Source: Clostridia bacterium (lineage in GTDB: Bacteria > Bacillota > Clostridia > UBA1381). From it: 9,988 bases of DNA. Below the pieces are notes generated by a model, which was not told the DNA's origin, ran no database searches, and was given only the letters and a program-made list of their open reading frames with translations. The DNA lies in assembly GCA_017380475.1 (NCBI GenBank), contig JAFODX010000017.1, positions 1 to 9,988 of the forward strand. Reading direction: 5' to 3'. The translations under genes were made by a program, and so were the position numbers. Below, in pieces: positions 1 to 6,862 of this stretch (the stretch's first letter is position 1; each line of letters begins with the position of its first letter).

Positions 1-1
1 G

Positions 2-943
2 ACGGTTTTCCTGCGGCAGGTGAAGCATATGAAAAATGCAGGACTTCTGATTTCGGGAGGCGGCACACTTATTCAGGATGCAACCTCGACAAAATCGCTT
101 GTTTATTATCTGACGGTTATAAAGCTCGCAGTACGCAGAGGCGTAAAGGTTATGCTTTATTCAAACGGAATAGGACCGTTGCGCAATGAGGTAAATATAA
201 AGCGTGCGGTGAAGACGCTTAATAAAGCAGATGTAATAACACTGCGTGACCCTGCATCAAAGGAACTGCTTGATGAGCTTGGGGTAGACAGACCGCAAAA
301 GCTTGTAAGCGCAGACCCTGTGTTTGGAATAGAGAACTTTGACAGGGAAAAGGGCAGAGCAATTCTGAACAAATTTGATGTACCGCAGGACAAGAAGATA
401 CTGGTTGTCTCTGTTCGCAAAACACGTGACGCAAATGCTGAATTTGAATCAGCAGTAGCAAAGATGTGTGACTATGCAGCGGAGAAATATAACTGTTATA
501 CAGTGTTTGTTCCTATGCAGCTTGCAAAGGATGAGCCGATTTCAAAGAGCATTGCAAACCGTATGAAAGCACCGTCATCGCTTTTGAATATACGTATGGG
601 TGTAAGTGATGTCATAAGCGTGATGTCAGCGGCAGATGTATGTATCGGAATGCGTTTACATTCGCTTATATATTCAGCTATAGGCAATGTCCCTGTTGTG
701 GGTATATCGTATGACCCGAAGATTAAGAGTTTTATGGATTATATGAATCAGAGCCTGTGTATTGACATTACACAGATGAACGGCGATGTAAGCTGTAAGG
801 CTCTGGACGGGCTTTTTGAGAACTATGACAAAATCAGAAGCGAGTTGTCAGAGGGATATAAAGAATTCAGGGCAAAGGCAAAAGAAAACGGCAGAATAGC
901 AATGGAATTATACGAAAAAGGATGTGTAGAGCTTGAGCAGTAA
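2..943 (+). CDS. csaB: Polysaccharide pyruvyl transferase CsaB (5' partial)
   Basis: This enzyme transfers pyruvate from phosphoenolpyruvate onto a sugar (typically N-acetylmannosamine) of lipid-linked secondary cell wall polysaccharide in the cytoplasm. The resulting pyruvate ketal is what SLH-domain proteins bind. The frame is open to the first base, so the true start lies upstream; 313 codons are visible, and I estimate the N-terminal 50-60 residues are missing compared with family length. Visible family motifs are ISGGGTLIQD near the left edge, then SNGIGP, TLRDPAS, SADPVF and, towards the C-terminus, the highly conserved GMRLHSL followed by SYDPK. The stop TAA overlaps the next start by 11 bp, placing it in the surface-glycan operon. 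The family call is firm; the acceptor sugar is inferred from the family. An internal GTG/ATG near position 20-29 could be called as a start, but it would remove conserved sequence and has no reason to be the real one. Confidence 0.9.
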   Translation, partial: TVFLRQVKHMKNAGLLISGGGTLIQDATSTKSLVYYLTVIKLAVRRGVKVMLYSNGIGPLRNEVNIKRAVKTLNKADVITLRDPASKELLDELGVDRPQKLVSADPVFGIENFDREKGRAILNKFDVPQDKKILVVSVRKTRDANAEFESAVAKMCDYAAEKYNCYTVFVPMQLAKDEPISKSIANRMKAPSSLLNIRMGVSDVISVMSAADVCIGMRLHSLIYSAIGNVPVVGISYDPKIKSFMDYMNQSLCIDITQMNGDVSCKALDGLFENYDKIRSELSEGYKEFRAKAKENGRIAMELYEKGCVELEQ

Positions 944-2486
944 GGAATCCGGTAAGAAAATGCTTCTTACAGCCGGGTTTATGGCATTTGCCACATTCAT
1001 ATCAAAAGCACTCGGACTTGTACGTGATTCGCTTATCGGTGCAAATTTCGGAATGGGCATTGAAGCGGATGCGTTTATGGCGGCATCAAAGCTTCCCACA
1101 ACACTTTTTGATATGGTAATCGGCGGTGTTATTTCGGCAAGTTTTATCCCGATTTTTAACGATATTCTGACAAAGAAAGACCGTGAAAAAGCAACGGGTT
1201 TTGCAAACAAGTTCATAACAATGATAATACTCATAACACTTATAATTTCTGCTGTGGGTATAATTTTTGCTGACCCGCTTGTATCGTTTATGGCACCGAA
1301 TTTTGAGGCACAGACACATGAGCTTGCAGTGTCGCTGACGTCAATAATGTTTCCTATGATAATATTCACAGGTCTTGCATTTTCGTTTGTCGGAATTCTG
1401 CAGTCATTTGGTGAGTATAATATTCCGTCAATAATAAGTCTTGTATCCAACATCGCAATCATTGCGTACTTTATCATATTCGGAAAAGAGTTTGGCGTAA
1501 AGGGACTGGCGGTAACAATGGTTATATCGTGGTCGTTGCAGGTTATTGTTCAGATACCGTCGCTTGTAAAGCTTAAGTTCAGATATAAGCCTGATTTCAG
1601 GCTTTATGACAAAGACATAAAAAGTGCAATCCTGCTTGCGATACCAATGCTTATAAGCACATGGGTACAACCCCTTTATACATTGGTAAATGCACGTTTC
1701 GCATCACATATGGACGGGGCATATTCAGCACTTGAATATGCAAACAGACTTTATCTCATAATGACAGGTGTGTTCTCGTTCGTTGTTACAAACCTGATAT
1801 TCCCCAAGCTTGCAAAGGCAAATGCGGGAGATGACAGGGAAGAGGCGAATGCACTCGTTTCAATGTCGTTAAAGGCAATAATTATGGTTATTGCACCGCT
1901 TATGGCAGGAATAATTATTCTTGCAAAGCCTGTAACAAGTATCATATACGGTCACGGCGAGCTTGCAGGTGATGTAGGGATAGTTGCAAATGCACTTTCG
2001 TGTTATGCTGTGGGGATGTTGTTCCTTGCAATAAACGAAGTGCTTTCAAAAACATTCTTCTCAATGAAAAAGTCAGTCACGCCTATGGTGACATCAATTA
2101 TCAGTATGGTATTTAACATAGTACTTGTACTTTCGATACACGGACTTATAAGAAATGATATAACAAAACTTACCGGCGGACTGGCACTTGCAGCAGCCGG
2201 CGGAAGTGTTGTCAATGCCGTTTTAAACGGAGCAGTGCTGATAAAGAAATGTCCCGGTATGGTAAAAAAATCAGATATTAAAACTGTAATAAAAGTGACA
2301 ATTTCAACTGTTGTTATGGCGGTGACGGTTAAGGGTGTGTATTTTCTGACCGGCAGCGGTGACACGATGATAATGAATATAGTAAACTGCGGAATATGTG
2401 CCGTATCAGGCATCTTGGTCTATGCAGTTATGCTGATACTTTTAAAAACTGAAGAAATCGCAAAAATAATACCGAAAAGGAGATGA
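933..2486 (+). CDS. murJ: MurJ/MviN-family lipid-linked glycan flippase
   Basis: This polytopic inner-membrane protein belongs to the MOP exporter superfamily, whose MurJ branch flips lipid II across the membrane. The 517 residues fit the family length and show about 14 hydrophobic segments. Landmarks are KALGLVRD (residues 25-32), the ADAFMAASKLP block (45-55) leading to GGVISASFIPIF (64-75), EYANRL (268-273) and the KTFFSMKKSVTP block (373-384). Compared with E. coli MurJ as I remember it, Arg18 corresponds to Lys25 and Arg52 to Phe59, while Arg24 and Asp39 correspond to Arg31 and Asp46, which are kept. The start chosen is TTG at 933, with AAGGA 10 bases upstream and an 11-bp overlap with csaB. 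An in-frame ATG at 960 would shorten the protein by nine residues and is also possible. Its place between csaB and a ligase-type gene allows a surface-polymer intermediate as substrate instead of, or besides, lipid II. Confidence 0.85.
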   Translation: MSSKESGKKMLLTAGFMAFATFISKALGLVRDSLIGANFGMGIEADAFMAASKLPTTLFDMVIGGVISASFIPIFNDILTKKDREKATGFANKFITMIILITLIISAVGIIFADPLVSFMAPNFEAQTHELAVSLTSIMFPMIIFTGLAFSFVGILQSFGEYNIPSIISLVSNIAIIAYFIIFGKEFGVKGLAVTMVISWSLQVIVQIPSLVKLKFRYKPDFRLYDKDIKSAILLAIPMLISTWVQPLYTLVNARFASHMDGAYSALEYANRLYLIMTGVFSFVVTNLIFPKLAKANAGDDREEANALVSMSLKAIIMVIAPLMAGIIILAKPVTSIIYGHGELAGDVGIVANALSCYAVGMLFLAINEVLSKTFFSMKKSVTPMVTSIISMVFNIVLVLSIHGLIRNDITKLTGGLALAAAGGSVVNAVLNGAVLIKKCPGMVKKSDIKTVIKVTISTVVMAVTVKGVYFLTGSGDTMIMNIVNCGICAVSGILVYAVMLILLKTEEIAKIIPKRR

Positions 2487-2495
2487 TTTAAAAGT

Positions 2496-4391
2496 ATGAA
2501 GAGCCTTATAATTTCGGGCGTGGTATCTGCATCAAAGAAGCTTGCAAAACGCTTTAAAAGCAGTAAGCTCGGTGCTTTAATTGATAATTTGCACGCAGGG
2601 TTCGGTCGTTCCTGGAACAAAAGCATTATAACAGGCTTTTTAAAATCAGATAACGGAAGAACAAAAAACAGTGTACTTAAACGAATAACAATGTCGCCGT
2701 TTACTTTTCTTGAGTTTGTGTCAGGGAAAATCGGTGACAAACTGTCAGCGTCAATAGAAAAGAGTGTATTATGTGAAACTGCACGCAGATACGTTCATAA
2801 CTTTATGGCTCTGAATACACGCTTTTTCGGTATAATGATGCTTTGTGCATCAATTGCATACAATGCACTCAAGTTTACAGGAACAGGTTATATAAATAAA
2901 TATATAGCAGTTATATCGGCAGTTTCGGCACTTCTTGTTATTCCCAATGTAAATATAACTGGATTTTTCAGAACATCAAAGCTGGTTGATTTTGTAAAGG
3001 CATGTGCAGGAGTAAAAAATATTACGTTTGATTTCTGGGACGATAACAGAACAAAAGGAGCTCTCAGACTTGTTGCGGGTTCATTGGTGGGCGTTGTTAC
3101 GGGTATAGCACTGTATGTTTCACCAATAATCGGAATACTTGTCCCGTTTGCGGTGTTCGGAATGTTGTTGGTTTTAGAATACCCGATAACAGGTGTTTAT
3201 GCGGCAGTTTTTGTTGCTCCGCTTATTCCGTTCTCGTCACTGCCTCTTGCAGGGATTTGTATATGGACGCTTCTTTCGCTCGTGATAAAATCCCTTTCTG
3301 ACAAGAACTTTAAATGGAAGCGTGAGGGCGTGGGTGTGGCACTGGTGCTGTTTCTCGCAGTATTGTTTGTTACATCGCTGTTCTCTTTTGCACGTACAAA
3401 GAGCCTTGTTGTATGGGCGATGTATTTTGTATTCATAACCTTCTATTTTGCAATAATAAACACAATAAAGACGAAAGAACAGCTTTACGGATTGTTGCGT
3501 ATCTTTGTAATAAGCGGTGCATTTGTTGCACTTTACGGTGTTTTGCAGTATATATTCGGGTGGACAACCACAAATGCGTGGATAGATGAGGAAATGTTTG
3601 AGGAAGAAACAATGCGTGTGTATTCAACACTTGCAAACCCGAACGTTCTGGGTGAGTATCTGTTGCTTGTTCTGCCCGTGTCTGTTGTGATGTTCTTGAA
3701 AGATAAGGCGAAATCGCTGTCTAAATGGGTGTATCTTGCGGTTACGGGAATACTTTTTCTGTGCCTCATCCTTACACAGTCACGTGGCTGCTGGCTTGGA
3801 TTTATGATAAGCACAGTAATATTTGTGACATTCTATGAAGGCCGATGGTGGGCATTTGTTCCGCTTGCACTGTGTGCATTGCCGTTCGTTTTGCCTCAGA
3901 CTATAATAGAGCGTTTTATGAGTATCGGAGATATGGGTGATTCATCAACGTCGTACCGTGTATTCATATGGATGGGTGCAATGGGAATTGTGCGTAATTA
4001 TTTCATGGGCGGAATAGGAATGGGCGAAGGCGCTTTTGCAGAGGTTTATCCCTTGTTCTCATACAATGCGATAATCGCACCTCATGCACATAACACATAC
4101 TTACAGCTCCTTGTAGAGGGCGGAATACCTGCGCTTTCAGTATTTATTGCAGTTATTGTTGTATTTTTCAAAAATACACACAACGGCTACAGACTTTGCA
4201 AAAAGAAATCATATGACTCTGCAGTTATTCTGGGACTTGTTTCCGGAATAGCAGGATTTTTGTTCCAGAGCCTGTTTGATTATACTTTCTATAACTACCG
4301 TGTTATGGCAGTGTTCTTTATGGTAATAGCAATAACCATATCACTTTCAGGCTTAGTAAAGGAGGGTGCAGATGAAAAAACGGATAATTGA
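2496..4391 (+). CDS. O-antigen ligase/Wzy-type polytopic membrane protein
   Basis: A 631-residue membrane protein with a C-terminal O-antigen ligase-like (Wzy_C) region. Members of this family transfer or polymerise undecaprenyl-linked glycans on the outer face of the membrane. Residues 1-105 are largely hydrophilic and basic, with no clear signal peptide. Hydrophobic helices then run from about 108, with pairs near 108-150 and 190-265 and further helices from 278 on. Family landmarks are TLANPNVLGEY (378-388), LTQSRG (426-431, with Arg430), SYRVFIW (486-492), GGIGMGEG (505-512) and HAHNTYLQLLVEGG (530-543, with His532). An Arg and a His in equivalent loops are essential in WaaL-type ligases. 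AAGGAG at 2477-2482 lies 13 bases before the ATG. It begins 9 bp after the flippase stop and overlaps the glycosyltransferase by 20 bp. Ligase, polymerase and protein O-glycosylating ligase cannot be told apart from sequence alone; a SCWP or teichoic-like polymer role is inferred from neighbours. Confidence 0.82.
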   Translation: MKSLIISGVVSASKKLAKRFKSSKLGALIDNLHAGFGRSWNKSIITGFLKSDNGRTKNSVLKRITMSPFTFLEFVSGKIGDKLSASIEKSVLCETARRYVHNFMALNTRFFGIMMLCASIAYNALKFTGTGYINKYIAVISAVSALLVIPNVNITGFFRTSKLVDFVKACAGVKNITFDFWDDNRTKGALRLVAGSLVGVVTGIALYVSPIIGILVPFAVFGMLLVLEYPITGVYAAVFVAPLIPFSSLPLAGICIWTLLSLVIKSLSDKNFKWKREGVGVALVLFLAVLFVTSLFSFARTKSLVVWAMYFVFITFYFAIINTIKTKEQLYGLLRIFVISGAFVALYGVLQYIFGWTTTNAWIDEEMFEEETMRVYSTLANPNVLGEYLLLVLPVSVVMFLKDKAKSLSKWVYLAVTGILFLCLILTQSRGCWLGFMISTVIFVTFYEGRWWAFVPLALCALPFVLPQTIIERFMSIGDMGDSSTSYRVFIWMGAMGIVRNYFMGGIGMGEGAFAEVYPLFSYNAIIAPHAHNTYLQLLVEGGIPALSVFIAVIVVFFKNTHNGYRLCKKKSYDSAVILGLVSGIAGFLFQSLFDYTFYNYRVMAVFFMVIAITISLSGLVKEGADEKTDN

Positions 4392-5505
4392 GGTTTCAAC
4401 AGATACCAATATAGGCGGTGCAGGCAAGTGTTTAATAACTCTGCTCAAAAACTTCGACTATGATAAGTTTGAAGTAAAGGTGATTTTGCCTCCCAACAGC
4501 CTATTAAAACCGGAAATCGACGCTCTTGGCACAGAGGTAATCGAGGTGGAGGGTATCGCAGATAAATCACTTGATTTTAAAGCGATTAAGACTCTTAAAC
4601 AGATTTTCAGACAGGAAAAACCCGACCTTGTCCACACCCATGCGAGTATGTCGGCAAGAATTGCGGCACGTCAGGCAGGAGTAAAGGTCGTGTATACACG
4701 CCACAGCGTGTTCCCGCAATCAAAGAAACTCACAACGTTCCCCGGTAAACAGATAAACGGAATAATAAATAATCACTATAGTGACAGCATTATTGCAGTT
4801 GCTGAGGCGGCAAAGGATAACCTGACTGAAACAGGTGTAAATGAGAAGAAAATAAAAGTAGTTCTTAACGGAGTGGACGGACTGAAAACTGTTTCAGAAG
4901 ATGAAAAATCACTCATAAGACGCAGATTCGGAGTCAACGACGGTGAAAAGGTTGTATCCATAGTAGCACGTCTTGAGGACATAAAAGGTCATGACTACTT
5001 TATAGAAGCTGCAAAAATGCTCAGGGACGAGGGTGTGAATGCAAAATTCTTCATTGCAGGTACAGGTTCGTACGAGCAACATTTGAAAGAGAAGGTAAAA
5101 GGCCTCGGACTTGAAGATACAGTGATATTTACAGGCTTTATAACAGATGTTGACAAGCTGATGAGTATCACCGATATTCAGGCAAATGCATCATACGGCA
5201 CAGAGGCAACAAGCCTTGCCTTGCTTGAGGGTATGAGTATCGGCGTTCCTGCAGTGGTTTCGGATTTTGGCGGAAACCCCGGCGTTATAAAGGACGGCGA
5301 GAACGGATTTGTGGTAGCAAAACAAAACAGCACAGCACTTAAGGACGGCCTGAAAAAACTGCTCGAAGACGATGAGCTGTACCGGAAAATGTCACAGCGG
5401 AGTAAAGAGATTTTCAATGCGACTTTTACATCACGGATAATGACGAAAAACACAGAGGATATATATTCAGAAACGATAGGTAAGGAAAGGAACAAACGCA
5501 GATGA
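4372..5505 (+). CDS. GT4-family glycosyltransferase
   Basis: A cytoplasmic or membrane-associated retaining glycosyltransferase with the GT-B fold, 377 residues from the chosen start. The N-terminal domain has the nucleotide-sugar transferase loop GGAG (residues 15-18) and the HTH motif (88-90), followed by VYTRH. The C-terminal domain has VARLEDIKGHD (198-208), FIAGTG (227-232) and VIFTGF (251-256). It also has the EX7E signature of GT4 enzymes, Glu278 and Glu286 in GTEATSLALLEG. ATG 4372 is preferred over GTG 4366, because the strong AAAGGAGGG at 4358-4366 would overlap the GTG but leaves 6 bases before the ATG. It overlaps the ligase-type gene by 20 bp and shares an ATGA overlap with the following gene, so it is translated as part of the operon. 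It probably adds a sugar to the lipid-linked precursor; donor and acceptor cannot be read from sequence. Confidence 0.88.
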   Translation: MKKRIIEVSTDTNIGGAGKCLITLLKNFDYDKFEVKVILPPNSLLKPEIDALGTEVIEVEGIADKSLDFKAIKTLKQIFRQEKPDLVHTHASMSARIAARQAGVKVVYTRHSVFPQSKKLTTFPGKQINGIINNHYSDSIIAVAEAAKDNLTETGVNEKKIKVVLNGVDGLKTVSEDEKSLIRRRFGVNDGEKVVSIVARLEDIKGHDYFIEAAKMLRDEGVNAKFFIAGTGSYEQHLKEKVKGLGLEDTVIFTGFITDVDKLMSITDIQANASYGTEATSLALLEGMSIGVPAVVSDFGGNPGVIKDGENGFVVAKQNSTALKDGLKKLLEDDELYRKMSQRSKEIFNATFTSRIMTKNTEDIYSETIGKERNKRR

Positions 5506-5960
5506 AAAAGAAATGGACTTTTGTGGATACTTTAATAATTATACTTATTGTAGTAGCAGGTGTTGGTTTGTTTAAAGTATTCGGAACAGAGAAAGCAACA
5601 GGTGATACAAAAACAGTTGAGGCTGTTGTGCTTATGGCAAGAGCAGATAAAGAGGCGGCAGATGCAATAACAAAAGGCGATGTTATAACCATAAGCCTTA
5701 CCGAAAAAGATACTGCAGAACTTAAAGATGTTGATGTGAAAGATGCTGAAACAATGGTATTTAACGCAATTGACGGTAAATATGTAATAGAGCCCGTTGA
5801 GGGTAAGGTTGACATATATGCAACGATAGAGCTTGATGTAACAGAGAACGATTACTCCTTCACAAGCGGCAGCACCATAATCAAGGTCGGTGAAAAACTG
5901 CCGTTCAGAGGTAAGGGATATGCACTTGAAGGATATATAATTTCAATTAAGGCAGACTAA
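5502..5960 (+). CDS. DUF4330-family membrane-anchored protein, copy 1
   Basis: A 152-residue protein with a short basic start (KKKW), one hydrophobic helix at about residues 9-27, and a remainder predicted to lie outside the membrane as a beta-rich domain. It ends in the pattern IIKVGEKLPF...GYALEGYIISI (about 126-149), which resembles the C-terminal end of DUF4330 proteins. No enzyme motif, cysteine or lipobox is visible. The extracytoplasmic part is rich in Asp, Glu and Lys. It starts in an ATGA overlap with the glycosyltransferase stop, with AGGAAAGG at 5483-5490 eleven bases upstream, so it is translationally coupled to glycan synthesis genes. A paralogue follows at 6084. The function is unknown; the context suggests an accessory factor in export, ligation or anchoring of the surface polymer, which is inference. 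The family assignment is from recall of the pattern, not from a search. Confidence 0.72.
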   Translation: MKKKWTFVDTLIIILIVVAGVGLFKVFGTEKATGDTKTVEAVVLMARADKEAADAITKGDVITISLTEKDTAELKDVDVKDAETMVFNAIDGKYVIEPVEGKVDIYATIELDVTENDYSFTSGSTIIKVGEKLPFRGKGYALEGYIISIKAD

Positions 5961-6056
5961 AAACGCCCACATTGCACTCTTGTGCTCACTCGCATACCTG
6001 CGTATAGCCTCGCTCGCCTAAGAGCACACTTTGTGCATTTTTATTCAGCCTGGATA
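5961..6056. repeat. Nested inverted-repeat element between the two DUF4330 genes
   Basis: The sequence directly shows three local hairpins. They are GCAC-TCTT-GTGC at 5974-5985, ATAC-CTGC-GTAT at 5994-6005 (extendable by GC/GC with one bulged A), and GCACA-CTT-TGTGC at 6024-6036. The outer arms also pair with each other: GTGCTC at 5982-5987 is complementary to GAGCAC at 6022-6027, and GCAC at 5974-5977 to GTGC at 6033-6036. The whole forms an imperfect palindrome of about 63 bp that can fold in two alternative ways. It ends in ATTTTTATT, a weak U-tract. It may be a dispersed palindromic repeat, an attenuator or an mRNA processing/stability element; the sequence alone cannot decide. Its translation in the open frame upstream of copy 2 looks like repeat-derived, not protein, sequence. 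Confidence 0.55.
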
Positions 6057-6083
6057 ATGGCATTGAAAGGAGAAAATAAAAAA

Positions 6084-6572
6084 ATGAATAAAGACGGAAA
6101 AATAAAAGGTAAATTCAATATAATAGACCTTTTGGCGATAATATTGGTGGTTGCAGTTGCGGTCGGTCTGGTTGTACGGTTTAAAAGCACAGTGACAACT
6201 GCGGTAAAATCGGACGAGGGTTTTGTATATACCGTTAAGGTTACAGGTGTTAAGAATTACACCGTAGAAGCTCTTGAGAAAAAAGGCAAGGTTACCGATA
6301 AAAAATCGGAGATGGATCTGGGTGAAATAACTGAAGTTGTCGCAGAACCCTGTACAACAGAGGCAGAGCGTGCCGACGGAAAGATTGTAAATGCAGAACA
6401 GCCTGAAAGATATAATGTGACCGTAACAATAAAAACACGTGGTAAGGAAGCAGAAAACAGTTATATAACCGCTGACTCAAACGAATTGTCAGTAGGAAGG
6501 AATACGGATATATACACCAAATATGTTCATACCACAGGCAAGATTATGAGCGTGAAGAAAACAGAGAACTAA
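6084..6572 (+). CDS. DUF4330-family membrane-anchored protein, copy 2
   Basis: A 162-residue protein that starts with a charged Lys-rich cytoplasmic stretch, followed by FNIIDLLAI (residues 11-19), one hydrophobic helix to about residue 32, and an extracytoplasmic domain. The FNIIDLL entry into the helix and the overall layout match DUF4330, and the C-terminal LSVGRNTDIY...GKIMSV stretch parallels the end of copy 1. The two are therefore tandem paralogues, though diverged enough that identity is low by eye. Starts further upstream in the same frame are rejected, because they run through the hairpin element. ATG 6084 has AAAGGAG at 6066-6072 eleven bases before it; ATG 6057 is in frame but lacks such a site. 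It is the last gene of the operon: its TAA abuts the terminator hairpin. The function is unknown. Confidence 0.78.
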   Translation: MNKDGKIKGKFNIIDLLAIILVVAVAVGLVVRFKSTVTTAVKSDEGFVYTVKVTGVKNYTVEALEKKGKVTDKKSEMDLGEITEVVAEPCTTEAERADGKIVNAEQPERYNVTVTIKTRGKEAENSYITADSNELSVGRNTDIYTKYVHTTGKIMSVKKTEN

Positions 6573-6597
6573 AAAAACGGGCGATGCCCGTTTTTTT
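6571..6597. terminator. Bidirectional rho-independent terminator between convergent operons
   Basis: Seven A residues, CGGGC, loop GAT, GCCCG and seven T residues form a perfect inverted repeat, with a five-pair GC-rich core extendable to 12 pairs. It ends in a U-tract when read on either strand. The plus-strand DUF4330 stop TAA (6570-6572) and the minus-strand small gene stop TAA (6598-6596) lie in the two flanking A/T arms, so one hairpin serves both operons with almost no spacer. Confidence 0.92.
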
Positions 6598-6862
6598 AGT
6601 TGATATATTCAGCAAATGCGGTGGCGGTGATATCACCGTCACAGTATATTATAACTTCAATACCGTCATCGGTTGATGTTCTGAACATAATATCAGCACT
6701 TGTGCCGTTTGAGATTTCTCTGTTTTCTGCGACAAATCCTGCTGTTTCCTCAAAAACCGAGAAAACAGTATCACAGTGGGATTTAATGCTCACCGTTACT
6801 TCATAATTTCCCCTGGGTGCGTTAAGCACTATAACAAGCGGTTCGAGATTGAAGCTTGTCAT
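6596..6862 (-). CDS. Small protein of unknown function coupled to fbp
   Basis: An 88-residue protein that I do not recognise with confidence. It has no signal peptide or membrane segment. It alternates hydrophobic and polar residues (for example LVIVLNAP, YEVTVSI, IEVIIYCDG), which suggests a small all-beta fold. The GNYEVTVSI...VFSVFEETAGF stretch vaguely recalls carbohydrate-binding-like beta-sandwich domains found before some SGNH esterases; this resemblance is weak. The ATG overlaps the fbp stop in an ATGA junction (6859-6862), so it is probably translationally coupled and co-transcribed with fbp. Its TAA sits inside the shared terminator's T-tract. It is a real gene rather than a chance frame because of that coupling, its position directly ending at the terminator, and protein-like composition. 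Confidence 0.65.
   Translation of the reverse strand: MTSFNLEPLVIVLNAPRGNYEVTVSIKSHCDTVFSVFEETAGFVAENREISNGTSADIMFRTSTDDGIEVIIYCDGDITATAFAEYIN

Noticed and set aside
908..1477. Long minus-strand open frame (189 codons) opposite the start of the flippase gene.
   Set aside because: It is antisense to a clear membrane-protein gene. Its hydrophobic composition follows from the opposite strand, and it has no ribosome binding site or family motifs.
2003..2413. Minus-strand open frame of 136 codons opposite the end of the flippase gene.
   Set aside because: It is a shadow of the plus-strand coding sequence, with low-complexity Thr/Ile/Phe content and no start signal.
4366..4371. GTG start for the GT4 glycosyltransferase, adding two residues.
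   Set aside because: It lies inside the AAAGGAGGG ribosome binding site; ATG 4372 is correctly spaced.
6031..6058. Possible internal promoter TTGTGC, 16 bases, GATAAT before the second DUF4330 gene.
   Set aside because: The -35 matches consensus at only three of six positions and overlaps a hairpin arm; too weak to annotate.
5982..6083. In-frame N-terminal extension of the second DUF4330 protein beginning near 5982.
   Set aside because: It translates the inverted-repeat element, has no ribosome binding site, and would put an Arg-rich, non-family stretch before a normal start that has AAAGGAG upstream.
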